Below, piece after piece: positions 9,035 to 18,322 of a stretch of 64,000 nt of DNA. The stretch comes from an uncultured Eubacteriales bacterium. GTDB taxonomy: Bacteria > Bacillota > Clostridia > Oscillospirales > Acutalibacteraceae. Where the stretch lies: assembly GCA_934630515.1 (NCBI GenBank), contig CAKTVV010000006.1:62001-126000 (forward strand), in the 5' to 3' direction. A program made the translations under genes and the position numbers. The notes under the pieces are model-generated. The model saw only the letters and a list, made by a program, of their open reading frames with translations. It was not told where the DNA came from and made no database searches. The stretch's first letter is position 1, and every line of letters begins with the position of its first letter.

Positions 9035-12000
9035 TCACGGCAGTGCCACCGGCACCGCCTGCTCCAGCGAAAAACTGTAGAGCAGCGCCTCCTTGACCGG
9101 CAGTCCGAGGATCGGCTCCAGCGCCTGCTTGTAGAATTGCAGCTGAGAACGGTACCGCAGCGCCAGCTCCTCCCCGGTCTTCACCCGGTCGGTCTTATAG
9201 TCCACCAGCACCAGAGCGTCCCCCTCCCGGAATACGCAGTCGGCGATGCCCTGCACCACCACCGTCTCGCCGGGCATATCCGCCCCCGGCACCACCTGCC
9301 CGGCGGGCACCTCCACGGTGAAGTGAAACTCCCGCCGGCAATCGGGCGATGCCGCCATACGGGCATACAGCGCTCCGGCGAAAAAGGCCCGCAGCTTGTC
9401 CAGCCGCAGCGCCTGCTGCTGGCGGGCGGTGAGGAAGCCCGCCGCCGTCAGCCGTTCCGCCTCCGCCGCCGGATCCTCTGCCGCCTTGGAATACTCCGCA
9501 AACTGCATAAAGGTGTGCAGTGCCGTCCCTTTTTGCGCCGGGGTCAACCCCGCCTCCTGCAAAAATGCCGGACGGGCGGCGGCAATGTGGCTGCGGCGCA
9601 TCGCCTCGTGGGACAGCGCCGATGCCGCCAGCTTAGCCGGAACCGCCGAAAGCGCCCCGTAGGGATAGCGATACGCCATCCGCTCCGCCAGCTGCCGGGT
9701 CAGCGCCTCATCCGCCTTGGCGACGGAGGACTCCGGGGCAGCCGCCGCCGGATCCCCTGCCGGATCCGGACTCCACCGGGTCACCCGGAAGTCCGTCTCC
9801 GCTGCCAGCGAGCGGGTGACGGCGGGGTCCGCCCGCAGCCCCGCAAAGGCGGGGTGGCGCAGCGCCGCCGCCAGCATCCACTCCGCCGGAGACGCCGCCG
9901 TCAGCAGCGTATCCGGCATCAGCGCCCGCTCCGGCGGCAGCTGCAGCTCCAGCTTAAGCAGTGTCTTTTTCAGATCCTTTTGGGCGATCACCAGATAGAG
10001 CTTTTCTCTCGCCCGGGTCATCGCCACATACCAGACCCGCAGCTCCTCCGCCCGCTCATCCAGCTGGCGGGCGATCTGCACCCCCCGATAGGTCAGCGGG
10101 GTGCGTTTTTCGCCCGCCTCCCGCAGCCGCATACCGATGCCGGCGTTGGCGTGGAGCAGCAGCCGCTCCCGGGCGTCGCTGCCGCCGAAGCTGACAGACA
10201 AGCCCGCCAGAAACACCACCGGGTATTCCAGCCCCTTGGAATGGTGCACCGACATGATGCGCACCCGGTCGGCGTACAGGGCACCGCCCGCCTCCGGTGC
10301 TTTGCCCCGTTCCTGCAGCTGGTCCATATACCGCACAAAGGCAGACAGACCCCGGAAGCCGTCCTGCTCAAAGCTGCGGGCCAATCCGTCCAACTGCTGG
10401 AGGTTGGCTACCCGCTGCCGCCCGCCCCGGCGGGCGGAAAATACCGCCGTCAGCCCCAGCTCCCGGTCGATACGCTCCAGCAGCCGGTCCGCCGGCAGCG
10501 ACACCGCCAGCGTACGCAGCCGGGTCAGCTGCACATACAGCCGCCCGCAGCGCTCCCGCAGCGCCGTCGGCTCACCCTCCTGCGCATAGCGCTGCACCGC
10601 CACATACAGCGGCTCCCGGGGATAGGCCGTCCGCAACCGGGCAGCGTCGTCCGCCGAAAAGCCGAACAAGGGCGACAGCAGCACCGCCGTCAGCTCCACC
10701 TCCCGCAGAGGGTTGTCGATGACCCGCAGCAGAGACAGCGCCGTCATCACCTCGGGGGTGTCCAGCAGCTGGCTGCCCCGTGCCGAGCAGGCGGGGATGC
10801 CCATACGCCCCAGCTCCTGCAGCAGCACGCCGGCATTCGACCAGCCCCGCAGCAGGATGCAGATATCGCCATAGGCAAGCGGGCGGGTGCCCTCGCCGTC
10901 CTGTATCCGGCGTTTTCCTACCGTCTCCTGAATGACCCGCCCGATGGCACGGGCCTCTGCCGCCGCTCCCGGCTTGCTGCCGTCCGCAGCGGCGCCGTCC
11001 AGCAGCAGAAATTCGGTCTCGGTATCCTCTGCCGGCGGATAATCGGCTCCGTATACCAGCGCCTCCCGCTCGTCATAGTCCACACCGCCCACCGCCCGCT
11101 GCATCAGCTGGCGGAACAGGAAGTTGACCCCGCCGGTGACGGTGCTCCGGCTGCGGAAATTCTTTCCCAGCGTGACGGTAGCCGGGAACACGGGATTTTT
11201 CGGATCGTAGGGCGTATACCCATCCCGGCGGGCGGTGAATATCTCCGGCATCGCCTGCCGAAACCCGTAGATGCTCTGCTTCACGTCGCCCACCAGGAAC
11301 AAATTCCGCTCCTGCCGGGACAACGCCCGAAACAGGGCGTCCTGCGCCCCGTTGATGTCCTGACATTCGTCCACCAGAATGTACTCGAACCGCTGCGCCT
11401 GTGCCTGTGCCAGCGCCGTGGGCTGCCCCTGCGCATCCAGCAGCAGCCGCAGGCTCTCGTGCTCCAGATCGCCGTAGTCCAGCCATTTGCGCTGGCGCTT
11501 GCGGGCGGTATACGCCGCCCGATAGCGCTCCACCAGCCGCCCCAGCGCCTCGATCGTCGGCGCCGTCGCCGCAATATCCCGGCGGCACTCCTCAGCGGAA
11601 TGGTCCAAAAGAGCCTGCACCGCCGCCATGCGTTTTTTTACCAGATCCCGCAGAGCCTTTATCTGGGTCTGCGCCTCCTCCATGGCGGCATCCTTAGCCT
11701 TGGCAGGCGGCAAGCGTGTAAAGGAGAAAGCCGCCACCCGCCGCTGCAGCGCATCGTAGTCCATGCCCGGCATTTCCTGCGCCAGCTGGGTCAGCTGCTG
11801 CCGGTCGATCCGCAGGGTGTCCCGATACCCCTCCAGCCCGGACTCCGCAGCGATCGTCACCGCCCGCTCCGTCAGCCGGAGACAGGCGTCCAGCGCCAGC
11901 TCCGTCCGCTGTGCGATGGGCTGCATCCAGGCAGTCTGCTCCAGCGGCTGCACCCGGGTGTACGCCTCCAGCTGGGTATGCAGCCACTGCTCCGGCTGCG

Positions 12001-12559
12001 CCTGTGCCTGCATAAACTCGTCGGTCTGCAGCACCGCACTGCGCAGGAGCGTGTCGCTGCGGGTGTCGCTGAGCTGCTCCACCAGCCCCAAAAACGCCGG
12101 ATCCGCCGCCTGATACGCCGCCTCCAGCACCTCGTCCAGTGCCTCCTGCTGGAGCAGCGCCGCCTGTCCCGGCTCCACGATCTGAAAGCGGGGGGGCAGC
12201 CCCACTGCCGCCGCCTGCTCCCGCAGCAGGGCGGCACAAAAGCCGTGGATGGTAGAGATCTGCGCCCGAGGCAGCAGCAACAGCTGCTGCTGATAGAGGG
12301 CGTTATCCGGCTCGGCAGCAGCCCGCTCCGCCAGCGCCTTGCTCAGGCGCTGCTGCATCTCCGCCGCCGCCGCTTTGGTAAAGGTCACCACCAGCAGCCG
12401 ATCCACCGACACCGGTCGGGGCGGCTCGGTGATGAGCCGCAGAATGCGCTCCACCAGCACGGCGGTCTTGCCGCTGCCCGCCGCCGCCGCCACCAGCAGG
12501 GTGCCGCCCCGTGCCTCAATGCTCTGCTGCTGCTGGGGCGTCCATTGTCTCTGCGCCAT
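9035..12559 (-). CDS. addA: Helicase-exonuclease subunit AddA
   Basis: The 1174-residue helicase/nuclease subunit of AddAB, the Firmicute counterpart of RecBCD that resects double-strand breaks for recombination. UvrD-type helicase motifs run from the Walker A loop AAAGSGKTAVL (Lys 31) through Walker B ILVDECQDINGAQ near residue 398 (Cys in place of the more usual Phe or Tyr in DExQD) and the GDVKQSIYGFR motif to VHHSKGLEYPVVFL. The C-terminal RecB-family nuclease is intact, with GIADCVF and LVDYKTD near residue 1119. The start codon lies inside the 3' end of addB, with a 44-base overlap indicating translational coupling. Confidence 0.95.
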   Translation of the reverse strand: MAQRQWTPQQQQSIEARGGTLLVAAAAGSGKTAVLVERILRLITEPPRPVSVDRLLVVTFTKAAAAEMQQRLSKALAERAAAEPDNALYQQQLLLLPRAQISTIHGFCAALLREQAAAVGLPPRFQIVEPGQAALLQQEALDEVLEAAYQAADPAFLGLVEQLSDTRSDTLLRSAVLQTDEFMQAQAQPEQWLHTQLEAYTRVQPLEQTAWMQPIAQRTELALDACLRLTERAVTIAAESGLEGYRDTLRIDRQQLTQLAQEMPGMDYDALQRRVAAFSFTRLPPAKAKDAAMEEAQTQIKALRDLVKKRMAAVQALLDHSAEECRRDIAATAPTIEALGRLVERYRAAYTARKRQRKWLDYGDLEHESLRLLLDAQGQPTALAQAQAQRFEYILVDECQDINGAQDALFRALSRQERNLFLVGDVKQSIYGFRQAMPEIFTARRDGYTPYDPKNPVFPATVTLGKNFRSRSTVTGGVNFLFRQLMQRAVGGVDYDEREALVYGADYPPAEDTETEFLLLDGAAADGSKPGAAAEARAIGRVIQETVGKRRIQDGEGTRPLAYGDICILLRGWSNAGVLLQELGRMGIPACSARGSQLLDTPEVMTALSLLRVIDNPLREVELTAVLLSPLFGFSADDAARLRTAYPREPLYVAVQRYAQEGEPTALRERCGRLYVQLTRLRTLAVSLPADRLLERIDRELGLTAVFSARRGGRQRVANLQQLDGLARSFEQDGFRGLSAFVRYMDQLQERGKAPEAGGALYADRVRIMSVHHSKGLEYPVVFLAGLSVSFGGSDARERLLLHANAGIGMRLREAGEKRTPLTYRGVQIARQLDERAEELRVWYVAMTRAREKLYLVIAQKDLKKTLLKLELQLPPERALMPDTLLTAASPAEWMLAAALRHPAFAGLRADPAVTRSLAAETDFRVTRWSPDPAGDPAAAAPESSVAKADEALTRQLAERMAYRYPYGALSAVPAKLAASALSHEAMRRSHIAAARPAFLQEAGLTPAQKGTALHTFMQFAEYSKAAEDPAAEAERLTAAGFLTARQQQALRLDKLRAFFAGALYARMAASPDCRREFHFTVEVPAGQVVPGADMPGETVVVQGIADCVFREGDALVLVDYKTDRVKTGEELALRYRSQLQFYKQALEPILGLPVKEALLYSFSLEQAVPVALP

Positions 12560-15500
12560 CGGCTGTCTCCTCCATTTCCTGTAGTACCGTATCCGCCTTT
12601 TGCTTCACAAACGAACGGCAGGCGCCCTCGTCCTCCCGTCCGCACACCGCCCGGTAATCGCAGTAGGCGCACGCCCCGGGGGCATCGCTGTCATGGAACA
12701 GCAGCGGCAGCGCCTGAATGTTCCCCGCCAGCAGCTCCTCCGCCATGCGGGTCACCAGCCGCTCCAGCACCCCCCGCAGCAGCGCAAACTGCCGGGCGGT
12801 GATGACACTGCCCTTCGGCTGCCCGCTCTTGTCCAGTGAAGCGGGAATGAACACCCCCTGCCCCTGCTGCTCCATTGCCTGTATGACCGCCGCATCGTCC
12901 AGCACCAGCCCGCTCATCTTCATCGATTTGAGCCGATCCGTAACGGTGCCGTCCTTGCCGGTGAGCAGATCCGACAGCGGGTGGTACAGCACCCCCGCCG
13001 GACGCAGCTCGCCGTTTTCCTCCAGATACCGACGGCTGTTGTCGCACAGCACATAGAGGTACAGCAGCATCTGGGTGTTGAGCCCCGCCGGGATCTCCCC
13101 CAGATCAAAGGTTTTCGTCCCGGTCTTATAGTCCACCACCCGGACAAAGGCAGCGCCGTCGAACCGGATATACAGATCCACCCGATCCACCTTGCCGATC
13201 AACTGCACCCCGCCCCCGTCAAAGGGCAGGCGCACCGACAGCACCCCATTCCCGTCCGCAGACTCCGCCGGAAGAATATTCAGCTCATAATCCCGGGGGG
13301 TAAAAGCACTTTGCCGCAGCTCCATGACCGTATGCCACAGCATATTACCCGCCGCCCGCTCCGCCAGACGCAGCTGATAGAGGAACCGGGCGGATTTACG
13401 ATCCCGCCCGCCCAGCTGCTCCGTCAGGTAGGTCTCCACCGCCCGATGGACGTCCGCCCCCAGCCGGGACAGCAGCCGCTGCTGCACCGCCGCCTCGGCG
13501 GCGGCGTTTTTCTCCGGCGTCTGCCCGGTGCGGGCGGCATCCTCCGCTTTCAGCTGCTCGATGAGATTTCCCTCTCCCACATAGGTGGGCAACACCGTCT
13601 CCATCCCATAGTGGACGATGCTGCCGAAGGACGCCGCATCCACCTGCGCCACCGACCGGGGCTTCACCCGCAGCCCGTAGCGGCAGAAAAACGAAAAGGG
13701 ACACTGATGATACTTCTCGATCTGGCTGGCGGACAGGATCAGCTCCGTGCCGAACAGCGCCCGGGCATTGGCGGTGTCCTCCAGCCGGAACACGGTCTCC
13801 CCCGCCCCCCGTGCCACCGCCTCCAGCCGACCGGCGTATTCCGGCAGCGCCGCCACCGTCTGCCGCAGGCTCTCCGTCACCGGGGTGGACCGGGTATACT
13901 CCAGCGCCAGCCGCCGGAACATTTCGTCCGCCGTCTCCAGATCGGTGCCATCCTCCCGCTGCGCCGGCTCCCGGCGGCAATGGGGTAAGATCTCCTCCGT
14001 CATCCGCACCAGCGGCGAGGGGGTATCCTCCGGCCCCGTCCAATAAGAGATGTACACCTGCTCCGCAGCCGCCGCCAGCGCCATATAGGCGTAATAGCGC
14101 TCCTCGATGCATTGGATCAGCCGGTCATCCGCCAGCGTCATGCCCCGCTGCCGCAGGGTCTGCCGCTCTGCCTCGGTGAGCAGCCCCTCCTCGGCAGGAT
14201 ACGCCGGAAACACACCCTCGTTGACCCCCAGCAGCAGCACCGCCCGGGGCTGGGTGTACCGGATCCGGTCGGCAGCGCCCACCGTCACCGCATCCAAGCC
14301 CTGAGGGATCCGTCCCAAATCCAGCAGCCCCGCCAGCATGGTGAACAGCTCCTCCGCCCGGGCGGCAGACATGGCGTGATCCGGCAGGGTCAGCGCAAAC
14401 CGATCCAGCATCCCCATCAGCTCATCCCACAGCCGGGCGGCGTGCTCCGCCAGCAGGGGCTCCGCCAGCTCCTCCAGCCGGGCCGCCTGCGCTGCGATCC
14501 GGTCGGGCAGCCCGGCATCCGCCGTCAGATAGGCATACAGCGCCCCGGCAAATTCCCGTCCGGTCACCTCGCCCCGCAGCGCCTGCCGCAGCCGGATCAG
14601 CGGCGCCATCAGCGCCTGCCGCCAAGCGTTGAGCTGCGCCAGCCGCCGGGCAGCGGCGGGGGTCATCGCCGCCCCCATGCCGTCGGGGTGTTCGGTGAAC
14701 GGCTCCTCCCATGCCGCCCCCTCAATGCGCCAGGTATAGGCATAGTTTTCCAGCTGTGCGATCTCCATCGGATCCAACGGTCCCAGATCGGTCTTGAGCA
14801 GCCGCAGCAGCTCCTCGGTGCGCCAGCCGCCCACCGCCAGCCGCAACGCAGTGCGGGTATACACCAGCAGCGGCTCGCTCATCAGCTCCTGCCGCTCATC
14901 CATGGTATAGGGCACACCGGCCTGCCCCAGTGCATCCCCCAGCAGCCCCCGGTAGGGGGTCAGATCCCGTGCCACAACGGTGATCTCTCTCGCCCGCAGC
15001 CCCTGCCGCAGCAACCGCCGTGCGGTGCGTGCCGCCCAGCGGCACTCCTCGTATACATCAGCGCAGGCGGTCAGCGTGACCGCTGCCGTTTCCGCCTCGT
15101 ACACCGGCGGATTCGGAGCATACAGCCCCGCCTCCAGCGCCCGCAGCGCCGGATCGGCGGTGCGGCGATTCTCCGTCAGCAGCTCCGTCTCGCAGGGAAC
15201 CCCCAGCTCCTCTGCCAGCCGCTGCAGCCGCCGGGCGGTGCGGGTCACCGGCTGGAACAGCGGCGTCTCCCGGCTGTATTCCTCCGCCCCGGTGCTGCGC
15301 CCGGCGGTATCGGTGGTCAGGGTCACCGTCATCTCCGCCGCCCGGGGCAGCAGCCGCTCCAGCACCGCCAGCTCCTGCGCCGTGAAGCCCTTAAAGCCGT
15401 CCACGAAGATGTGCGCCCCCACCGGCAGCTGACTGCCCGGCAGCTTGTCCGCCAGCCGATCCAGCACCGTCAGCTCATCCTGCCCGGCTGCCGCCACCAA

Positions 15501-16037
15501 GCCCTCATAGGCGGTATACACTCGGCATAGATCCCGCATTTTATTCCGCAAGGGCATATCCGTGAGCTGCCCCTCCGCCTCAAGAGTCTGCTCCATACGC
15601 TCCAGCTCCGCCGCCGGCACACCGCACTGGCGCAGCTCCTCCAGCAGCGTCAGCAGCTGCTCCACATAGCCCGCATCCCGCAGCTGACGGGGGGCGGCGC
15701 CCAGCAAAGTCTCCCCCTGGTCGGCGGAGACCGCTGCCACCTCCGCCAGCGCCCGGCTCATGAGCAGCGCCCGGGCGCCCTCGTCCAGCGGCTCACCCGC
15801 CAGACCGCCCACCTCCCGGAAGACCGTCTGCGCCAGCCGGGTGAAGCTGAGCACCGCCACCTGCGCCGCCCCGGCAGGCCCCAGCCGCCGCAGCAGCGTG
15901 CGCTCGCTGACAAAGGAATGCTGCTCCGGCACCAGCAGCAGCAGCCCCGACTCTCCGGCGGCAGCCAGCGCCGCCAACCGCTCCGTCACCGTATAGCTCT
16001 TTCCGCTGCCGGAACGCCCCAAGATCAATCGCAGCAT
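12516..16037 (-). CDS. addB: Helicase-exonuclease subunit AddB
   Basis: The 1173-residue AddB subunit. The N-terminal P-loop GRSGSGKSYT begins at residue 7. The C-terminal nuclease has GKVDRVD and VDYKTGTK near residue 969. Four cysteines expected to hold the [4Fe-4S] cluster are visible: one in YHQCPFSFF near residue 777 and three in CAYCDYRAVC near residue 1125. ATG at 16037 follows AAGGAGG by ten bases. It is the first gene of the addBA operon, the usual Firmicute order. Length and motif content are normal, so the complex is probably functional. Confidence 0.95.
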   Translation of the reverse strand: MLRLILGRSGSGKSYTVTERLAALAAAGESGLLLLVPEQHSFVSERTLLRRLGPAGAAQVAVLSFTRLAQTVFREVGGLAGEPLDEGARALLMSRALAEVAAVSADQGETLLGAAPRQLRDAGYVEQLLTLLEELRQCGVPAAELERMEQTLEAEGQLTDMPLRNKMRDLCRVYTAYEGLVAAAGQDELTVLDRLADKLPGSQLPVGAHIFVDGFKGFTAQELAVLERLLPRAAEMTVTLTTDTAGRSTGAEEYSRETPLFQPVTRTARRLQRLAEELGVPCETELLTENRRTADPALRALEAGLYAPNPPVYEAETAAVTLTACADVYEECRWAARTARRLLRQGLRAREITVVARDLTPYRGLLGDALGQAGVPYTMDERQELMSEPLLVYTRTALRLAVGGWRTEELLRLLKTDLGPLDPMEIAQLENYAYTWRIEGAAWEEPFTEHPDGMGAAMTPAAARRLAQLNAWRQALMAPLIRLRQALRGEVTGREFAGALYAYLTADAGLPDRIAAQAARLEELAEPLLAEHAARLWDELMGMLDRFALTLPDHAMSAARAEELFTMLAGLLDLGRIPQGLDAVTVGAADRIRYTQPRAVLLLGVNEGVFPAYPAEEGLLTEAERQTLRQRGMTLADDRLIQCIEERYYAYMALAAAAEQVYISYWTGPEDTPSPLVRMTEEILPHCRREPAQREDGTDLETADEMFRRLALEYTRSTPVTESLRQTVAALPEYAGRLEAVARGAGETVFRLEDTANARALFGTELILSASQIEKYHQCPFSFFCRYGLRVKPRSVAQVDAASFGSIVHYGMETVLPTYVGEGNLIEQLKAEDAARTGQTPEKNAAAEAAVQQRLLSRLGADVHRAVETYLTEQLGGRDRKSARFLYQLRLAERAAGNMLWHTVMELRQSAFTPRDYELNILPAESADGNGVLSVRLPFDGGGVQLIGKVDRVDLYIRFDGAAFVRVVDYKTGTKTFDLGEIPAGLNTQMLLYLYVLCDNSRRYLEENGELRPAGVLYHPLSDLLTGKDGTVTDRLKSMKMSGLVLDDAAVIQAMEQQGQGVFIPASLDKSGQPKGSVITARQFALLRGVLERLVTRMAEELLAGNIQALPLLFHDSDAPGACAYCDYRAVCGREDEGACRSFVKQKADTVLQEMEETADGAETMDAPAAAEH

Positions 16038-16073
16038 AGACAGAGATCCTCCTTATCCGACCGTATATGCACC

Positions 16074-16101
16074 AGTATACCACACCTTGAGGAAAAGACA
16101 A
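16074..16101 (-). promoter_or_regulatory. Possible promoter of addBA
   Basis: Reverse-strand TATACT (16079-16074) is preceded, 16 bases away, by TTGTCT (16101-16096). The -35 match is weak. Confidence 0.45.
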
Positions 16102-16185
16102 AGCCCATTTTTGTCCCATTAAAGGAGCGCCTGCCCACCGGGTGCCGGAGCCGGAGAACGCCCCTCGGCAGCCGGCAGAAAAGTA

Positions 16186-16214
16186 TTGACAGTAAATCCG
16201 CTGTGATGTAGAAT
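16186..16214 (+). promoter_or_regulatory. Strong sigma-A promoter of the sugar transferase/ATP-grasp/OCD cluster
   Basis: TTGACA (16186-16191) and TAGAAT (16209-16214) are exactly 17 bases apart, upstream of a leader of roughly 110 bases. Confidence 0.8.
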
Positions 16215-16221
16215 AATTTTT

Positions 16222-16239
16222 GTATCAAATGCTTGATAC
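16222..16239 (+). promoter_or_regulatory. Palindrome at the expected transcription start, candidate operator
   Basis: GTATCAA and TTGATAC form a perfect 7-bp inverted repeat around a 4-base centre. It begins 8 bases after the -10 box, so a bound protein would block initiation. The regulator is unknown and no regulator gene lies next to it. Confidence 0.5.
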
Positions 16240-16331
16240 TGCACACGGCAGAGCCGTTTCCGGACACGGGACCGGCGCATCCGCCGCACGCCGCAGCCGA
16301 TGACCGATCGATCCACGGGGGATAAAGACAT

Positions 16332-16955
16332 ATGTACAAACGGTGTATAAAACGGATATTGGACTTTTGCATCGCACTGATTGCCTGTCCGTTCGTGCTC
16401 ATCCTCATCGCCATTCTGGCGCCCATTATCTATTGCAGCGATAGGGGGCCCGTCTTTTATAACGGTGAGCGGCTGGGCAAGAACGGGAAAAAATTCAAAA
16501 TGTTCAAATTGCGCTCCATGTATGTCAACTCGCCCGATATCCGGAATGCGGACGGCTCCACGTTTAACAGCGCCCACGATCCCCGGGTGACGCCGGTCGG
16601 GCGGTTTATGCGCAAGACCTCTCTGGACGAGATCCCGCAGGTTCTGAATGTGCTCATCGGTGACATGAGCTTTGTCGGGCCCCGCCCTACGCTGTCCCAA
16701 AGAGATTTCAGCACCCTGCCGGAGCATGACCGCATCCGGTATCAGGTGCGCCCCGGGATCACCGGCTATGCGCAGGCATACTACCGCAACTCCATCAGCC
16801 AGACGGAGAAATACGACTACGATAACTACTATGTGCACCATATGTCCTTCGCTTTGGATATCAAGATCCTGTGCAAGACCGTCGTATCGGTCTTGCGGCA
16901 CGATCATGTGTTCGTATCGAATGAAAAAGAGCCAGAAACCGTCCACAGCCGGTGA
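16332..16955 (+). CDS. Bacterial sugar transferase (polyprenyl-phosphate phosphoglycosyl transferase)
   Basis: A 207-residue monotopic phosphoglycosyl transferase that moves a sugar phosphate from a nucleotide sugar to undecaprenyl phosphate, the first step in making a surface glycan. One N-terminal membrane helix (residues 10-34) is followed by the conserved signatures FKLRSMYVN, VTPVGRFMRKTSLDEIPQ with the catalytic Asp-Glu pair, VLIGDMSFVGPRPTL, and RPGITGYAQ. The length is that of the short PglC/EpsL class. ATG at 16332 has GGGGG ten bases upstream. Unusually, it is not followed by glycosyltransferases but by an ATP-grasp ligase and an ornithine-cyclodeaminase-like enzyme. Confidence 0.92.
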   Translation: MYKRCIKRILDFCIALIACPFVLILIAILAPIIYCSDRGPVFYNGERLGKNGKKFKMFKLRSMYVNSPDIRNADGSTFNSAHDPRVTPVGRFMRKTSLDEIPQVLNVLIGDMSFVGPRPTLSQRDFSTLPEHDRIRYQVRPGITGYAQAYYRNSISQTEKYDYDNYYVHHMSFALDIKILCKTVVSVLRHDHVFVSNEKEPETVHSR

Positions 16956-17012
16956 GAGCCTTCTCCACCGCCATCATACTCCGGTAAAAATGCAAAATAA
17001 GGATGCGTGCAT

Positions 17013-18290
17013 ATGGAATCATTAAAAGGAAAGCGGCTGCTGATCTTAGGCGGCAGTATGTGGAAGGAGCAGATCCGGCAGTTTGCGCAGGACACAGGCA
17101 TTGTCCTGATCGCCGCCGGAAACAACACCGGCGCCGGCACCTTTGAGATCGCCGACGAGGCTTATGCCGTGGACTCCACCGACGCCGAAGCGATGAAAGC
17201 TCTCATCCGGGAAAAGCAGATCGACGGCGTATATCTGGGCGGAAGCGAACCGGTGATCGCCGCCGCCTGCCGGTATCTGCAGGAACTCCATATGCCCTGC
17301 TACACGACCCCGCTCCAATGGGACGCCCTGCAGAACAAGGCCCATCTGAAGGAGCTGTACCTGCAGCACGGTCTGCCGGTCGTGCCGGAGTATAAGATCA
17401 CCGAGGAAACCATCGATACCGTCTCCGTTGCATATCCGGTCATCACAAAGCCGGTGGACGGCAGCGGCAGCAACGGCTTCTCCGTTTGCCATGATCGGCA
17501 GGAATTGAAAGCCGGCTTTCAGACAGCCAAGGCATTTTCCGCCTCCGGACAGGTGTTGGTTGAAAAATATGTGCGCAACGACGGCATCGTCGTGATCGGC
17601 CGGGTCTCCAACGGCGAATTCCGGATCTGCACGGTGGAGGATAAATACCCGGTTCACTACGAAAAGCAGGGCTCCTTTGTGGTGGGTATGCTGCTGCTGG
17701 AAAGCAAGCGCAAGCAGGAATTCTGCCGTCTGTATGAGCAGCGCCTGAACGCTATGCTCCGCTCCGTCGGTATTCAGGAGGGACCCCTGTGGATCGAGGT
17801 CTTTCAGGACGGGGACAGCTACTGCTTTAACGAGATCGGGTTCCGCTACGGCGGCTCCGTCACGATCTTTCCCACCCAGTATTTTTGCGGGATCAACGAG
17901 GTGGCATCCGACATCTACTATGCCTTGACCGGGGAAAGCAGGATCGACGGCTTCCCGTCGATCCTGCCGCCTGCCGTCGCCAAGGAACAGCGATACTGCG
18001 TATACGCCCTTCACTTGAAGCCGGGTCGGATCCGGGACATTCGGGGCATGGAGGAGCTGAAACGGGACAGCCGTGTCATTGCCATTCCTCATTCCAAGAG
18101 CATTGGCGATACGATCCCGGACACAGGCTCCATTTATCAGGTATACGGCTTTGTTCATTTCCTCTATCAGACAGAGGATGAGTTGCGAAGCATGATCGAA
18201 CGGATCCATAATACCCTCTTCTTTTCCGACGAAAACGGGGAGAATCTGCTGCACCGCATGATCGATCCGCACAAGCTTCAGCTCCGATGA
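17013..18290 (+). CDS. ATP-grasp domain ligase
   Basis: A 425-residue ATP-grasp protein. A Rossmann-like pre-ATP-grasp part (KRLLILGGSMWKEQIRQF) is followed by ALQNKAHLKELYLQHGLPVVP and the ATP-binding strand PVITKPVDGSGSNGFSV. Later come ILVEKY-like residues (VLVEKYVRN) and the Mg-binding FNEIGFRYGGS. The fold is that of carboxylate-amine ligases such as PurK and carbamoyl-phosphate synthase relatives. ATG at 17013 was chosen because AAGGA is nine bases upstream; a GTG six bases earlier is too close to it. The gene is 57 bases after the sugar transferase and 32 bases before the OCD-family gene. It probably links an amino acid or amine to an acid; the substrate is unknown. Confidence 0.85.
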   Translation: MESLKGKRLLILGGSMWKEQIRQFAQDTGIVLIAAGNNTGAGTFEIADEAYAVDSTDAEAMKALIREKQIDGVYLGGSEPVIAAACRYLQELHMPCYTTPLQWDALQNKAHLKELYLQHGLPVVPEYKITEETIDTVSVAYPVITKPVDGSGSNGFSVCHDRQELKAGFQTAKAFSASGQVLVEKYVRNDGIVVIGRVSNGEFRICTVEDKYPVHYEKQGSFVVGMLLLESKRKQEFCRLYEQRLNAMLRSVGIQEGPLWIEVFQDGDSYCFNEIGFRYGGSVTIFPTQYFCGINEVASDIYYALTGESRIDGFPSILPPAVAKEQRYCVYALHLKPGRIRDIRGMEELKRDSRVIAIPHSKSIGDTIPDTGSIYQVYGFVHFLYQTEDELRSMIERIHNTLFFSDENGENLLHRMIDPHKLQLR

Positions 18291-18322
18291 CCGGCACGGA
18301 CACAAAACAAGGAGGAGCGTTT

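Noticed and set aside
9137..12802. Very long forward-strand open frame opposite addA
   Set aside because: It is a shadow of the GC-rich addA gene: it has low-complexity Arg/Gln/His/Pro composition, no ribosome site and no recognisable domain, while the reverse strand encodes a full AddA.
16991..17026. 11-codon frame overlapping the ATP-grasp start (possible leader peptide)
   Set aside because: No ribosome site precedes it and there is no attenuator-like pair of hairpins; a chance frame is more likely.
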